From positions 5,058,858 through 5,122,857 of the forward strand of contig OZ004598.1 in NCBI GenBank assembly GCA_963924555.1: a DNA stretch of 64,000 nucleotides, read 5' to 3'. This document shows positions 10,966-23,600 of the stretch, one piece after another. The DNA is from Crambe crambe. Lineage: Eukaryota > Porifera > Demospongiae > Poecilosclerida > Crambeidae. The notes below the pieces were generated by a model. The model ran no database searches and was not told the origin of the DNA. It saw only the letters and a program-made list of their open reading frames with translations. The position numbers and the translations under genes are program-made. Each line of letters opens with the position of its first letter. The first letter of the stretch is position 1.

Positions 10966-13558
10966 ATTCCATGTTGGAGGACTGGGGAGGGAACATCATG
11001 GTAACTGTAGTGCTTGTATTATGTATAAGGTCATGTGACAATCACATGATGCATGCAGGTGCCAATGGGGAAGAGGAAGAAGGCAGAGAAGAAGGGGAGG
11101 GGAAAAAACGTGGCAAGAAGCACAAGAAGTCCAGCACCATTCCCGGACTCATGATTGAGAAGGATCCAAGTGTTTTGGATTTGGCCGATTTTGATTTGGA
11201 GTCGCGAGTGGACCCTCTCTTTAAGAAGACGGCAGCTGCCTTCGATGAGGGTGGAGTTGGTGGGCTCCTTTTGAACAACATCAACGTCCAGTAAGAGTGG
11301 TAGTGACTATGAAGGGTGTGGCTAGTTAAGCAGTCCTTTTACCCTCATTGTATGTGGGGTGACGATGAAGTCTTGTGTTTCTCATTCAGGGATGATAACT
11401 GCAGTCTAACGCTAGATGCCTCTCAGATGCCTGTGACCTCGGACCAACCATGCGAGGGGACCATCGTACACATTGAAGAAGGTAACAAATTTCCTGAAAA
11501 TCCGCCCATGTTCTATTTCAGTGGATTTCTTCACTGACCCTAGGACTATTTGACCTTACTGCACTTCAGTCACGTCAGATCTGTCCCACTTTCGCTAATT
11601 TCAAATTCAATTCCACTGATACTGTGAGTGAGCCCCTTTTATAATTATAATCATTGTGATATCATTTCCTTAGGAGGGACTCTGGAATTTCCCTAGCCTC
11701 AGCAGTGGGGAAGTGGGTGGAACTGGAAGGGATGGGGGTGTGGACCAAGATAGTAAGATGTAGCACGTGGGTTCGTTAGAAGAGAGTTGATGCTAATTTT
11801 TATGGTCACACAGGTGCAGACTTCACCATGTTGGATTGCCCGCCCACTGCTCCTGATTTTGGTGATGATGGTGATGATGATGGCTTCGGAAATACACCAG
11901 CAATGGATGCAAATGTACATAACCGGATATCTCCAGATATCTGTTTAAGCTTTAATGTGTGAATATTTCATACCGTGCTCTGTGTGTTCATGCAGGATGA
12001 TTTAACAGCCATCAGAGGGGACATCACAGCTCTTGGTGTTTGCAGCGATAACCAGGTGGCTCAGTTTGTACCTGCTGCTGGAGCTGAGAGGTATATGATA
12101 ATATTACCAACAACACAGCCCCAAGAGTCATGGGGAATGTAATATACTCTGGCTCTGTAGTGAGAAGACCTCAGCTTCGGTGCCCCCAGGGATGGGAGAC
12201 CTTTGTCTGACTGATCTGATTGTTCCCTCGGATTATTCCTATTTTACGCCAGCTGTGATTGCCTCATGGGCGGGCCCTCAACACTGGAAACTCAGACCCA
12301 GGAACACCACAGTCAAGAAGACAAATGGTAGTTAAGCAGTTACGAACTCTCTCTCCTTCCAACCTCCACTTTCTTTCTTGTATTATTGCTGTTATTCTAG
12401 AGACAGAAGCAAAACCAAAGAAGAGAAAAGGATCCACAAGTTTCAAAGTCAATTTCACCAATAAGCCAGATAAATCTCTCTTTGCTAAAAGCAAAGTTAG
12501 TTTTAGTGTGTGTCTTCATATACCATATCATTCTCTGATCGTGCATTAATCCAGGGATCTACCCAATTGAGCAAGGCGACACTGGCTAAGCTGGACACGT
12601 CACAGACCACTCTACCTCGTGATCCTCACACTGATGTGGACGTCCTTCACAGGCTCTTCTGTCGGCCAAAATGGAAGGTGTGGACATACGTATATCTGTT
12701 GTGCAAGTGTCCTTCCAATCAAGATGTTTATTTTTGTAGATCAGACGGCAAAAGAAACAAGCTGGTATAGTTGATGAAGGCTTGGAAGGTATGTATATAT
12801 AATATCATGTGACTGACTTATTGATGTCACATGACTATGCAGGAGACTGGTACGACTACAGCAATGACAATGACCAGCTCAATTATTGTGCTCCAGCAAA
12901 TGATGTAATGTCACATCACATGATTTTACATGATGTTATTAACAATATCCGTCACATATTTAGGGGGACGATAGTGACGTGCCACTGGATGAGCCTGGAT
13001 TTTCTCAAGGCTTCTTTGATCAGACTCAGCCTGATGTCCCTTCCCAACCCACCGGAACTACAACAGATGGTACAGAACTGGGAGGAGACAATTTGGTGGC
13101 TCAGCCTCATAAGGTTGGAACATATAGTACAAGATCTATAACTTATCCCTTGTTCTTACATGAACTTGCTTGCAGGTGAATCAAGTTCTGATAAATTATG
13201 CTCGAAGTGCCAAGAAAGTGGATGTGAAGAAATTAAAGGGGAAAATGTGGGAAGTCATTTCACGAGAACCTCAAGAAGAAGAGGTAAGCCCTTTACCATA
13301 CCAAAAACCTTGAAGGAGAGGGATATCTTAGTAGATCTAGATCCTCCAGTTATAGAACCAAATCTTTGTTGTTGCTTTGCTGGTAGCAGTGTGACTTGTA
13401 ATTGTTGTTATATGCAGACGGATTCTTCTTCTGATGGAGGCGGGGTTAATTTCAGTTCCATGTACTCCAAACTCCCTTCCATTGTATCCAGTGCTATGGC
13501 CAGAAACATCTCTGTCCCCATTTGCTTTGTCTGTCTCCTCCATCTTGCCAATGAGAAG
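10966..13558 (+). pseudogene. 5'-truncated second copy of NCAPH
   Basis: This region repeats 2100-4675 at high identity but begins inside the fourth NCAPH exon, after a 22-bp deletion next to the inverted-repeat element. Fourteen exon copies from 11059 to 13558 remain open with splice sites kept. They include a 24-bp in-frame deletion in the acidic EEEEG stretch, a longer intron before 12001 and mostly silent changes elsewhere. The promoter, start codon and N-terminal SMC2-binding part are absent. Out-of-frame joining would follow from the METAGPEYNIQ exon upstream, so a functional kleisin is unlikely. It may be a young partial duplication or two haplotypes assembled in tandem. Confidence 0.85.
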
Positions 13559-13907
13559 GTATGTGTGAGCTAATTTACATTAGGTTGGTTCCCAGAACAC
13601 AGTCCTGGCCTTGGGCACTGCAAGAAATAACGCCCTGGCTTGTCAGGCATGCTCAAACAGCAGTTGGATAGGCAGCTGGATTGTTGGAAGTCCAAACAAC
13701 ACCTAGTGATAAGTGTCACCAGAATTGATCTGTTATCGGTCATGGGTCAGGTGGCCTCCCACCAGATATCACTCCCAAGTGGTTGTGCATTGAGGGGAGG
13801 GGCCTATATTTTGTAGTGCCAATCCAGGGTTAAGCTGTTCTATTTATCAGCTGAATCAATAGAGTGTGTACATGTAGCATACATAAATATGACAGTGTTC
13901 TTGACTG
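13559..13907. other. Duplicated spacer
   Basis: Corresponds to 4676-5027. The stretch matching the tentative last NCAPH exon (about 13670-13710) lacks the bases that in copy 1 give the short terminal peptide, so it no longer ends the frame in the same way. Confidence 0.4.
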
Positions 13908-14484
13908 TTAAGGGAACCCTACGCTCCAGGCCAGAGACTGTATAGTGTAACTGCAGAAGAGAGTGCCCCAACTCCTCAACATATTCAACTGCACTGGATA
14001 AGCCAGCCATAAATAGGGTATCCATGGTGATGGCATATAATAGTAGTGCCTGGTCCATAGCCGTTGACCTGTCATTTGTGACATTCTCCTTGCCCGTTCT
14101 TCAAATGTCGTCCAAGAAGGAAACTGTAGTTGGGTATTGTGGTACAGCTGTAACTGATTCTCTGAGCTTGCCACATATATGTACCTGCAGTTTCGAGATG
14201 GCAATCAAAGCACTATATGCTAATAATTATTACATGCTTTAGCTGTGCTCGTGTCAAATGATAGTCTTCTGAGTATGATAACTGCAAATGATCTTCTCCA
14301 GTATTTTGTCTGATAGGAAGGGGGACATAGATCCTATCCTTGTGGTACTTGGGGATCTTGGTATAGGAAATAGTTTGTGGCCTCTGTATTATACATACTC
14401 TGCCTGTGTCAAGAGATAGTCTTCTCCAGGGCCATGAAGCTGGACATAAATCCCATTCTTGTGGAACTTAGGATTGATGTTAGT

Positions 14485-14875
14485 CACTTGCCTTGGCTGT
14501 GGTGGGCATTAATAAGAATATGAAATATGAAGCTTTTTAATTTGATTTTCGCTGAAAACTTACTAAGTCTTGTAGATTGCCCATTTCCAGGATGGTAGTT
14601 GAAACAGATTCAGCTATTAGTTTACACAGATATGTCAACATTGCTAAGTACTAACAAACTATAGATATTTGACCGAGAATATGTACACGTGACTATGAGC
14701 TATAGGTAGGCGCATGCGTAGTGATCATAACAATTATCTTCCTTTAATAACATTTTCTTCAGCCATTGTGTAAACATATGAATAATAGTTATTTGAGTCC
14801 ATATTCAATGTTTGAAAATGCCACAATTAAAAAGTATATTGACTCCTAATAGAGAACATAGCATAATAATAGTTC
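14485..14875. other. Non-coding stretch
   Basis: No gene seen. A degenerate NRF1-like GGCGCATGCGTA occurs at 14709-14720, and the last 60 bases resemble the 3'-flank repeat (TTGACTCCTAATAGAGAACATAGC). Confidence 0.35.
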
Positions 14876-15040
14876 AGTCAGTTTCTTTAGCAGAGCTGGA
14901 TTTTTCTCTTCCTTGTTAACTTCTAAAAAATTCAAATGGGGTTAAAAATTCCTGCATTAATACACATACCAGGGTCCTGGACGGGACTCTGACAAGCAGG
15001 GGGATCCTTCTTCAGCAACTCCTTGGTTTTCCCTCCCCAC
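14876..15040 (-). pseudogene. Fragment of two RNF213-like 3' exons
   Basis: The sequence matches the intact gene at 16830-17010: the small exon encoding EERNLALLKKLTTQV, its intron (GGGGTTAAAA..TTCC) and the exon edge CCAGG.TCCTGGACGGG..CTTCTTCAGCAACTCC. Indels break both. It lies in the intron region of the rearranged YHRDGVYVPL copy. Confidence 0.75.
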
Positions 15041-15310
15041 CTGTATGAGCTGCTCTAACCTCAGGGTACGCAACACTATGTTCCTGCAGTTCAGAGACTA
15101 ACATAATTAATACATGTATCAAAAATACACACCTGATTTGATCCTGTGTCAAGTCTCGAGTGATATGAAGAGGGACATAGACCCCATCCCTGTGGTACTT
15201 GAGACCTCTGGTGTTGGCTGAATTAATACTGGTCATTAGAACTTGTGGCCTTGGCTAATCATATCAGTGTGGTAGGCTTTAATTAAGTAATTGTTAAAAT
15301 TCACTTGCCT

Positions 15311-15472
15311 GTATCGCACTCATTGCTTGACTTTTGACAGCTGAAACTAGAGCTAGGGGTAGCTTGACTATGTACGTCGATACTGCAGCACGTATCGCAC
15401 TCATTGCTTGACTTTTGACAGCTGAAACTAGAGCTAGGGGTAGCTTGACTATGTACATCAATACTGCAGCAC
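15311..15472. repeat. 81-bp direct tandem duplication
   Basis: Two copies, 15311-15391 and 15392-15472, start GTATCGCACTCATTGCTTG and differ at only a few positions (GTACGTCGAT versus GTACATCAAT), so the duplication is recent. Confidence 0.9.
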
Positions 15473-15727
15473 GTGGTCTGTGCTATCTTGAGCACATGCG
15501 TAGTAATAATTAATTAGTGTCTAATTTCTCTTATTAGCTACAGGCCTTGCATGGAAGTGAACATTTGAGAAGCCAGAGGGCACTGAGACACATGCACAAG
15601 TAACTCATCACAGAAATTGAAACATTAACATTCTATATGAACCCAGTCCCTTGGGTTGGTAAGGGTTGTCACTACACCAGACTCTTCAGATCATTGATTC
15701 AACAGTGTGCACTATTAATGTTTCCAT

Positions 15728-16046
15728 TATAGCCAGCTCAAAGCGAAGTTGTCAATAATATGTAGCTAAATGCATTTTTGAGCTGATCCAGATTTCTTTG
15801 GCTGCAGGAATTGGTACTCTCAAGTATAAATGACCTCTCGGACTTCAACATAGCAGCACCCTAACTCAACCTAACCACTTTATGATCATCCATTCATTAT
15901 TAATTTTATATTATACATACATACTGAGATAAATACAATAGCATTTGTACACTTTAAAATGAAGCAATGTTCAAAATACACAAAAAAAAGTATCAGTTCA
16001 ATGAGGACAGTATGAAATAATTATGGGAAATGACAATAATAAATGC
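15728..16046. repeat. 3'-flank repeat, copy 4 (beside the intact gene)
   Basis: This copy sits 105 bp beyond the stop codon of the RNF213-like gene and is probably its 3' UTR and downstream flank. The other three copies are in the duplicated region to the left. Confidence 0.7.
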
Positions 16047-16150
16047 AAAAGTACATTGACTCCTAATAGAGAACATAGCATAATAGTTACCACTGTTACA
16101 ATAACCACACAAAAAAAGTTTTGACTTTTGACCTAATTTTTTTTTCGAGT

Positions 16151-16590
16151 TTAATCCAGCCTGGCTTTGAATTTCTGCCGAATCATCATCTTGTGGACAC
16201 CCTTTACCACACCAAGCTCGTTCATGGCATCATCACTTGCATTCAGTAGGAGCTCTCCGTCAATCTGCTGCTCGCGGAAACTCTCAGCAAACTGCTGGAG
16301 GGGACGTGTTTGCTCCAGAAACTGCACCACGGCCTCCACGGGGTAGAGTTCAGCGATGCCATCAGACTTGACCACGAGACGTTTGAAATACATGGTTATT
16401 CTCAAGCGATCCAGAGCACTGGTGATGCCAATGTCAGACAATTCATCATCATGAAATTGCACAAGTAGTTCTCCGTTGATCTCGTACTCTTCAAACAGCT
16501 GAGAGTAGTGACCCAGCCCCTTGCTCTCAAGGAAATTGACAATGTCTTTGACGGTGAAGTCCTTGGCTCGATGTTGCAAATCCTCACCTA
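16151..16590 (-). other. Terminal exon with two SAM domains
   Basis: The first SAM reads FTVKDIVNFLESKGLGHYSQ, LFEEYEINGELLVQFHDDEL, SDIGI and LRITMYFKRL, the full helical signature. The second is shorter (AVVQFLEQTRPLQQFAESF, QQIDGELLLNASDDAMNELG, VVKGVHKMMIRQKF). SAM pairs commonly mediate head-to-tail oligomerisation or protein and RNA binding. Human RNF213 has no SAM, so this is a lineage-specific tail. Confidence 0.85.
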
Positions 16591-17590
16591 CAGACACACA
16601 CAAACAAGTCAAAAAACATTTACTTTGACATGGATGGTAAGGTGGTACTGTAATCTCCAAATATGCTCTGATCTAGAGTGGAATGATGGACACACACATT
16701 TGGGATGCATCCTTTAATCCTCTGCAGGGAGGTTGTCCTCTTTTGGAGGTTATTTGGTAAGAATTGTCTTTTATTGGAGGTTCTACTGTATATCTTATGA
16801 TTAATACACACATACCTCTGACTTGGGTGGTCAGTTTCTTCAGCAGAGCCAGATTTCTTTCTTCCTTGTTGGCTTCTGAAAAATTGAAACAATATGGGGT
16901 TAAAATTCCCTTCTTCCTGCAATAATTATAAGACTACACACATACCAGGATCCTGGACGGGGGTGGGAGGGACTACCAGACGAGTAGGGGCATCCTTCTT
17001 CAGCAACTCCAGGAGGTTCTGGTCTGAGTCGTTACGCATGAGTTCGCTCAAAATGGTGGAAGCTGGGTCTGCATCTTCAGAGTTGGAATCAGCAGAAGAT
17101 GGCCGACTACTGACCACGTATCCCTTCTTCCGGAAGTAATAGAGGTAGGTCTCCCACAGATCGTCCACAAGGTCGGACCATTTCTCGTCCTTGGGTTCTG
17201 GAGTGGCTATTTCAGAGCGAGAGGCCTGGGCTTGCACTTCAGCTATGAGTCTGGTGGAGGAAGGCAAGAAGAGAAAAAATGCATGCATTATTACATGCAA
17301 CACAAAGTACCAACCTCAGATACAAGTGAATACTCAATATTACTAAAAAAACACCCAACACTTTCACCTTGTAAACTACATATAGCAAGCTCCAAAAGAG
17401 AACAAAATTCTTGCTTACTTTCTGAGTGTGATCCTGAGGGCAACATAATGCTCCAACTTGATGGTCTCTGGGATCATGGCTGTCAACTTGTCCTTGGTTA
17501 ACACTTGAAGTCGTTTCAGGAATCTGACAATGGAGACCTGCACACAAGGGCACACAGTACAAGTGAAGAGTCTCTCTCACGACTTACATT

Positions 17591-17637
<47 letters not shown>

Positions 17638-20600
17638 CCTCTCTCTCTCTCTCTCTCTCTCCCTCCCTCTCTCTCTCTCTCTCTCTCTGATAACTTACGT
17701 TTACTTTCTCAGTGGCAGACTTGACGATGCTGGACTCCATGTGGATAAGGACATCCACAAATGATTTGAGATTATGCAGTAGCTGGCTGAGTGTGCCTGT
17801 AGCAATACCAACACAAAGAGAGTGAAGATTTTGCACCACTTGACTTGAGGTTACTCACCTTCGTAGTGCTCTGGGATCTGAAGTACGGCCTCCTCGTCCA
17901 CGAGGTTCATGGGAGACTTAGCAGCAAAAGCCACAGAGCAGAAGTCATACCAACCATCTTCTGCCCAGTTGACAAATAGCTTCAAGGCAGGGAAAAGCTG
18001 AGGGAGGAGGAAGTTCCCGAGGCACTCGTGTTGAGTGTGGGTAATACTGAGAGGAGGGAGAGAGAGAGAGAGAGAGAGAAGGCTCAATCACATGTCTAAG
18101 ATTACATGAGACATACATACCCATGAATTCCAATTTCATGGAAGACATCTTTGGAGAGATCCAGTGGGTCATACTCGTAAAGTCCAGCAAGGTAGAGAGG
18201 TAAGGTCTTTTGTAGAAGACCTGAGGCTTCAACATCAAAGTCTGCTACACTCACCTGAAAGAAATTAATGTCAGCGGGAATTTTGCCAGTAAATTTTTCA
18301 TAGTTTGGAAAGGAATCTATTTCATACTTTAATTTTACCCACGAAAATTTATACGGTAGAGGCAGAGGCATAGATTGTACTAGCGTGCTAACCTCCTTGA
18401 TGAGGTGACTGATGGAGGTCCTGAGTCCTGCAATAACCTCCATGAGAGTGTGGTAACAGGCTGAGTGGAACTCGTACTCCAGCCTCTTCCTGATCCTGCT
18501 GTCAAGGTGCATCTGAAGAAGAAGAAACACAGCATTAAAACCTTGCACAATGTATCACTTCACAAAAACAGCACTAAAGTGTTGAATCTCCAAAATAATG
18601 GACACACTTGAGACCCCTCCCCCTTCTGTCCTGAGGCTGTCCTCTTTTTGTATGGAGTGCATATACAAAGGTATTTTTAGATTGTCCTTCGTTGAGAAGT
18701 TTGTCCTCTTTTGGAGCATCCTTTATTGGAGGTTCCAGTGTATACTCTAATGTGGTTACTTTGAATGATTCCGGGAGCTTTTCAGCAATGGCATCTATGT
18801 CCACTGTGTGATCCCTCAAACTGGAGAAGGAAGAACACATTACCGTCACAATTGCCCTCAAAGACCACACCCACAACCACACCCACCTGAACTGGGGAGA
18901 GCTGTCATCCTTGAACTTGAAGGGTGTCCTCATGGAGAAGACGGACGTCTGTTCAATGAGAGGCATGCCTGCCAGGAAGGTCACCAGCACATCGTCTTGC
19001 AGAGTCTGCAGGTTGACCAGTGGTCCAAGCTGACCAGGGAGGAAGCTGTGCTGAGGGAGTGTGGCTTGTTGGGTGGGGTCTGTGGGGAAGGCTACTGGCA
19101 CATGACTCCGACCAAGGATGAGTTGTAGCATGTCGTTCCTCCTGAAGAAGGAGAGAGAGAGAGAGAGTGAAAGTGTGACATTATGTTGGACTGCATGTGA
19201 AGTGCATATGTTTACTTGCGAGAGGTGCGAGTGAGCATGTAGTGTTGGGTGAACTCCATGACATGGACTTTGGGGATGGAGTTGGGGAAATAGTTGAGGT
19301 AGAGACTAGAACTCTCAAGAGTCTCCAATAAACCAGCAACAAACTTATTCAGGAACACAATCTGTTAAAGATATGCAACACAATCACAAGATATTCAATA
19401 CCAGCATGTGATCATGTGACTAGTGTATTACAGTCACATGACTACAGATTAGTCTCTGTCCAATCGACTTACGATGTCAGATATGACGGTGAATAGGAGA
19501 TCGTTTCCTTGTTCCCCATCCACGGAGTAGGAGAGGAGGTGGAGAAGGGGCGTGTCATCGCTCACAGTGGCTGGACGCTTGTACTTGGTGCAGCCAGTGA
19601 GAAGAACATACTTGTTGAAAGTGGCTAAAAGAAACAACAACAAAAATAAACAAAGAGCATCATAAATATTACACATTGTCTGATTTCTGCCTTACATTTG
19701 AGCTTCTCGTAGTGAGCTTTGCGGTCTCCGCTGGTGACAAAGTATTTGGCAATGACCTTCCCCAGCCTCTTGAGGGAGATGGTGGTGGCGTCTTTGTAAG
19801 TGATGGCATAGGTGAACTCGGCATGGAGGTACTGATACAGTTCCACGATCCCTGGAAGAAGGTCCAAGCCACCCTTCAGTCGAGGGTATTCCAGCACGAA
19901 TCTGGACAGGGGGTAGAGTTCACCCGAGGGATCAGCCAGGTTGGCATTGGAGAGGACGGCCATGGATAGGGTCTGCTCAGATGGGAACCATGGGTAGCGC
20001 ACGTTCATGCTCCTGTGGGATTATAAGTTAATTAGTTGATCTTGGTCTTCATTATAATGTCAGGTGACAATCATGTGACTCTTAGAGGGCGAAAACTTAC
20101 AGGATATCCTTGACAACACTCAATTTCAAGAAAGGACTAGTGCTCAAAAACTATGTAGGAAAAAAAAAGAATTCTGATAATGTTTTCAGTTCAAACAGCA
20201 AAAAGACATACATCTTTCCTAAGAGAGTTCCATGAAGGGGTGAAGATTTTTGTGTGCCAAAGTACTTCATACGCATCCAACTCTTCACTGGTGATAAGCT
20301 TTCCCTTGGCAAGACCATTGCCTGCCTGCAAATTATACTACGGAAAAAAAAGAAAACTCGATGAAACTATCGGACATCAAAGGCATCACAATTTTTACCT
20401 CAAGCAAGTTATTGAGAGAACCCTTTACCAACAAGAGTCTCTCCTCGTCTGCTACACCCAGTCCATTGCGAAGGAGTCCCCATATTTTCTTCATCTGGGT
20501 CACACAGTACTGCCTGGCAGGTTCGCTCTTTGACAAAATCTTCCCGGCCAAATTTTCCTCCGCTCCGGGCTGTGTCAGGAGGGCCACAGAGAATGAGGCA

Positions 20601-23600
20601 AAGTTGGACCACAGCATCAGGTAGAGCGAGTGAAGACTCAGAGTCCCTCTGGTGGCATGCTTAAGATAGTCATGACGACCGTAGTGTCCATCTGGGGTAA
20701 GCTCTACCCCACTGTCGTAGAACTGAGTGCTGGGTCCCACCATTGAGTCATACTGTGCACAGCATGGAAATTTTTTCATGGGTAAAAATTTTCAAAATTC
20801 ATGCTCGATAGATAAAAATAAAAAATAAAAAAAATATTCCCAGCCACAAATAATATCTCTGAATACAGAGAGTGTGTTCTTATCCACTCACCATGAAGCC
20901 AGAGATGTAAGTGTTGATGAGTTCATCCAAGTGGAAGGTGGAATACCAGAGGTGAGTGTTCTTGGAGCAGGCTATGGTGACAGCTATCATGTGCACCAGT
21001 GCAACACGCAGATCACGATCTGATTGGTCTGTGAAAAAACACCTTAGTCATACATATACTACAGTACAGAGAGTAGGACCCCCACAATTATACAACAGCT
21101 GTAGCTAATGTACAGAGAGTAAGATCCCCACAATTATACAACAGCTGTAGCTAATGTACAGAGAGTAAGACCCCATAATTATACAACAGCTGTAGCTAAT
21201 GTACAGAGAGTAAGACCCCATAATTATACAGCAGCTGTAGCTAATGTACAGAGAGTAAGACCCTTATTATTAGACCAGCTTATGACCTAGCTCTACCTTC
21301 ATTGGGAGATGGAGGGCAGAAGAGATAGTAAAGTGCATCATTGCGCTGGATCATCCGAGTCTGGTCCAAGAAGGAACAGATAAGTTGAAGAGTCTTTGCT
21401 TCCACTTTCTTCAAGGCACTCACCACTTGTGCAAGTTCTGGGGCAGTTTTCTGTAGAGTGGGTGGGTGGGTGGGTGGAGTCACAACTAATAAGGATGACA
21501 ACATTTCAAAATACGTACATTCTTTGCAAAGAACTCATTGTAAGCAACCAGCCAAAGAGCCATTTTGAAGCATGCTGCCTTCTTCATGACCCTTGGAACA
21601 CCAGAGGGGGTCACAATGTTCAATTGTGCACTTCCACTTGAGCTAAAGAGAGAGAGAAAAGGAGAATTATAGAATGGGAATGTAATTGATAATAGAATGG
21701 GAATGTAATTCACAATAGAAAGGAATCAGGAGTAGAATGAGAACGGAATTGATAAAAATACTGGACTGACCACTCATCCATGATCCTGGTGAGTTCCTTG
21801 GCCTTGGCGGGGGTGCCGTGGGAGTTCTGGATGTTGGTCATGGCAGTGTTGATTCGCTGGTACAGAGCCTGGAACTCTGGACCTAGCTCCATGCTGGTGA
21901 CAGGCTCTGGCTTCAAGACAGAGGTGGGCACCTACAGACATGATGTAAGGATAGATGGATACGACTTAGACAGATGGTCTTAGAACCAGGATTACTGGTC
22001 AAAGGTCATTTTCTCATAGATGCCAATGATCAAGTTTCAGTATTTTCATTACGGGGGACTGGATGTCTGTACTGACCTTGGTAAGAGCTTGGTGGAAAGG
22101 CTTGAGACAGTTAATGCCATCACAAAGGTGGCCATAATTCTCAGTGAGAAGGAGGACAAACTTGCTGAAACTTTGTTGCTCTTTTAGTAAGTGCATGGCC
22201 AGTACCAATCCATGGCCGCCTATCTCTCCTCCACCCATCTCAGTGTCGTCCAAAATGATATTCAGGTCCTCCAAGATGGAGTACAGCTGAGGAGGGAGGG
22301 AGGGAGGGAGAGAGAAAAGGGATAGGTATTGTGAAGGAGAGAACTGATAGAACTTACTGTGTTTATCTTTGAGTTGTCCTTGAGGTCAAGGTGACCCGCC
22401 ACTTCCTTGATGATCACTTGGACCATTGCCTGTTCCTCCATGTGCAGAAGAACCAGCTGCTCCTCAGGCAAAGCAGCTGCTACACATTGCTACATACAAA
22501 AGAACACGTCATTACTTGATCCACTCCCTTTACAATTAATTAATGGCTCACTTTGGCTATCTTTTGGGATGTTCTGATGAGGTTAGGGAGCCCGAAATTT
22601 GAAGTTAGAAGATCTTCAAATACAGTGAGGAAGTACAGGTGTGCTAGTGGCTGCTGCATCACTTCATTCTAGTAAAAGAGGGTAAGAGTCTGGTAAAGGG
22701 TTGACAAATTAAAAAGTCAAGAATGCTTACATCTGACGAAGAACAAGGAGAGATGGTATCACAGAACTGATAGAAGGTGGGGATGTATGGACCGATAGTT
22801 CGCTCCTCAGTTTTTTGGCTCAGGAACAGCACTTCCGAAATGATGGAATGTACCTATATGTTATACGTGTGCGAGTGTAAATTCTATTCAATGCATGCTG
22901 ATTCTATTCAATGCGCACTGATTCTATTTAATTCTATTTAATCCACACTGGTTCCATGTAACTGTACCTCTGTTTTCTGGAAGAAGGACATGACAGAATG
23001 GACAGGGTCATCCCGGACTCCTCGAAGACTGGCTAAGAGGATTCGATGGAGGTAGAACTTGAAGATGGAGATGGGAATGTGGATGAAAAGTTTGTGAGGG
23101 GAGGAGCTGTCGGAGAAGACGGTAGTGGCATCAGACTCAAGCTCCACCTTGGAGAGAAGATCTGTAGAGTACTCCACCTAGAGAAAGGACCAAGATGAAG
23201 TTTTACCTAACCAGTACTTAATGGATTTTTACCTCAACTATTTCACTCATGAGGTATGTGGCTTGCCACTGGGTCTGCAGGTTGGCCATTTCCAGGAGCC
23301 AGCGAATGTCATTGGGGTGATACGACATCTGATGGAGGGAGAAGAAGTGGGCCAACAGTCCCTCCACAATATGGCGGATCTGGGAGGAGTCACTCCCTCC
23401 TCCGAACGTTGGGGAAGAATTCAATAGTTCGTCCAGAATGACGGTGGTGATGTCACCCAGCCTAGGACAATCTGCATGCAGCTATGCAAGGAAGACAGAT
23501 CAAAAATTGAAACATCTGATCTTTGAATGAAGAGTCTCTATACCTCCATGGTGGCCTTAAAGTACTCATCAAAGAGCCTGTTGAAGATTTTCAGACCTTG

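Larger units (their letters stand above)
13908..15236 (-). pseudogene. Second copy of the YHKDGIYVP gene, rearranged
   Basis: Exon 3 (13908-14184) and exon 1 (15133-15236, MTSINSANTRGLKYHRDGVY...) are open and correspond to the gene at 5028-5730. The middle exon is damaged: at 14245-14370 it keeps TKIPKYHKDRIYVPLPIRQ but has lost the acceptor and the proline/glutamine-rich start. An additional unit at 14385-14480 reads TNINPKFHKNGIYVQLHG then GEDYLLTQA and ends at GTATGT. A working transcript would need altered splicing, so I call it a rearranged copy. The extra unit shows that the motif multiplies as a separate exon. Confidence 0.5.

Noticed and set aside
21064..21262. CRISPR-like direct repeats
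   Set aside because: The units abut with no unique spacers and lie in a eukaryotic intron; this is a simple tandem array.
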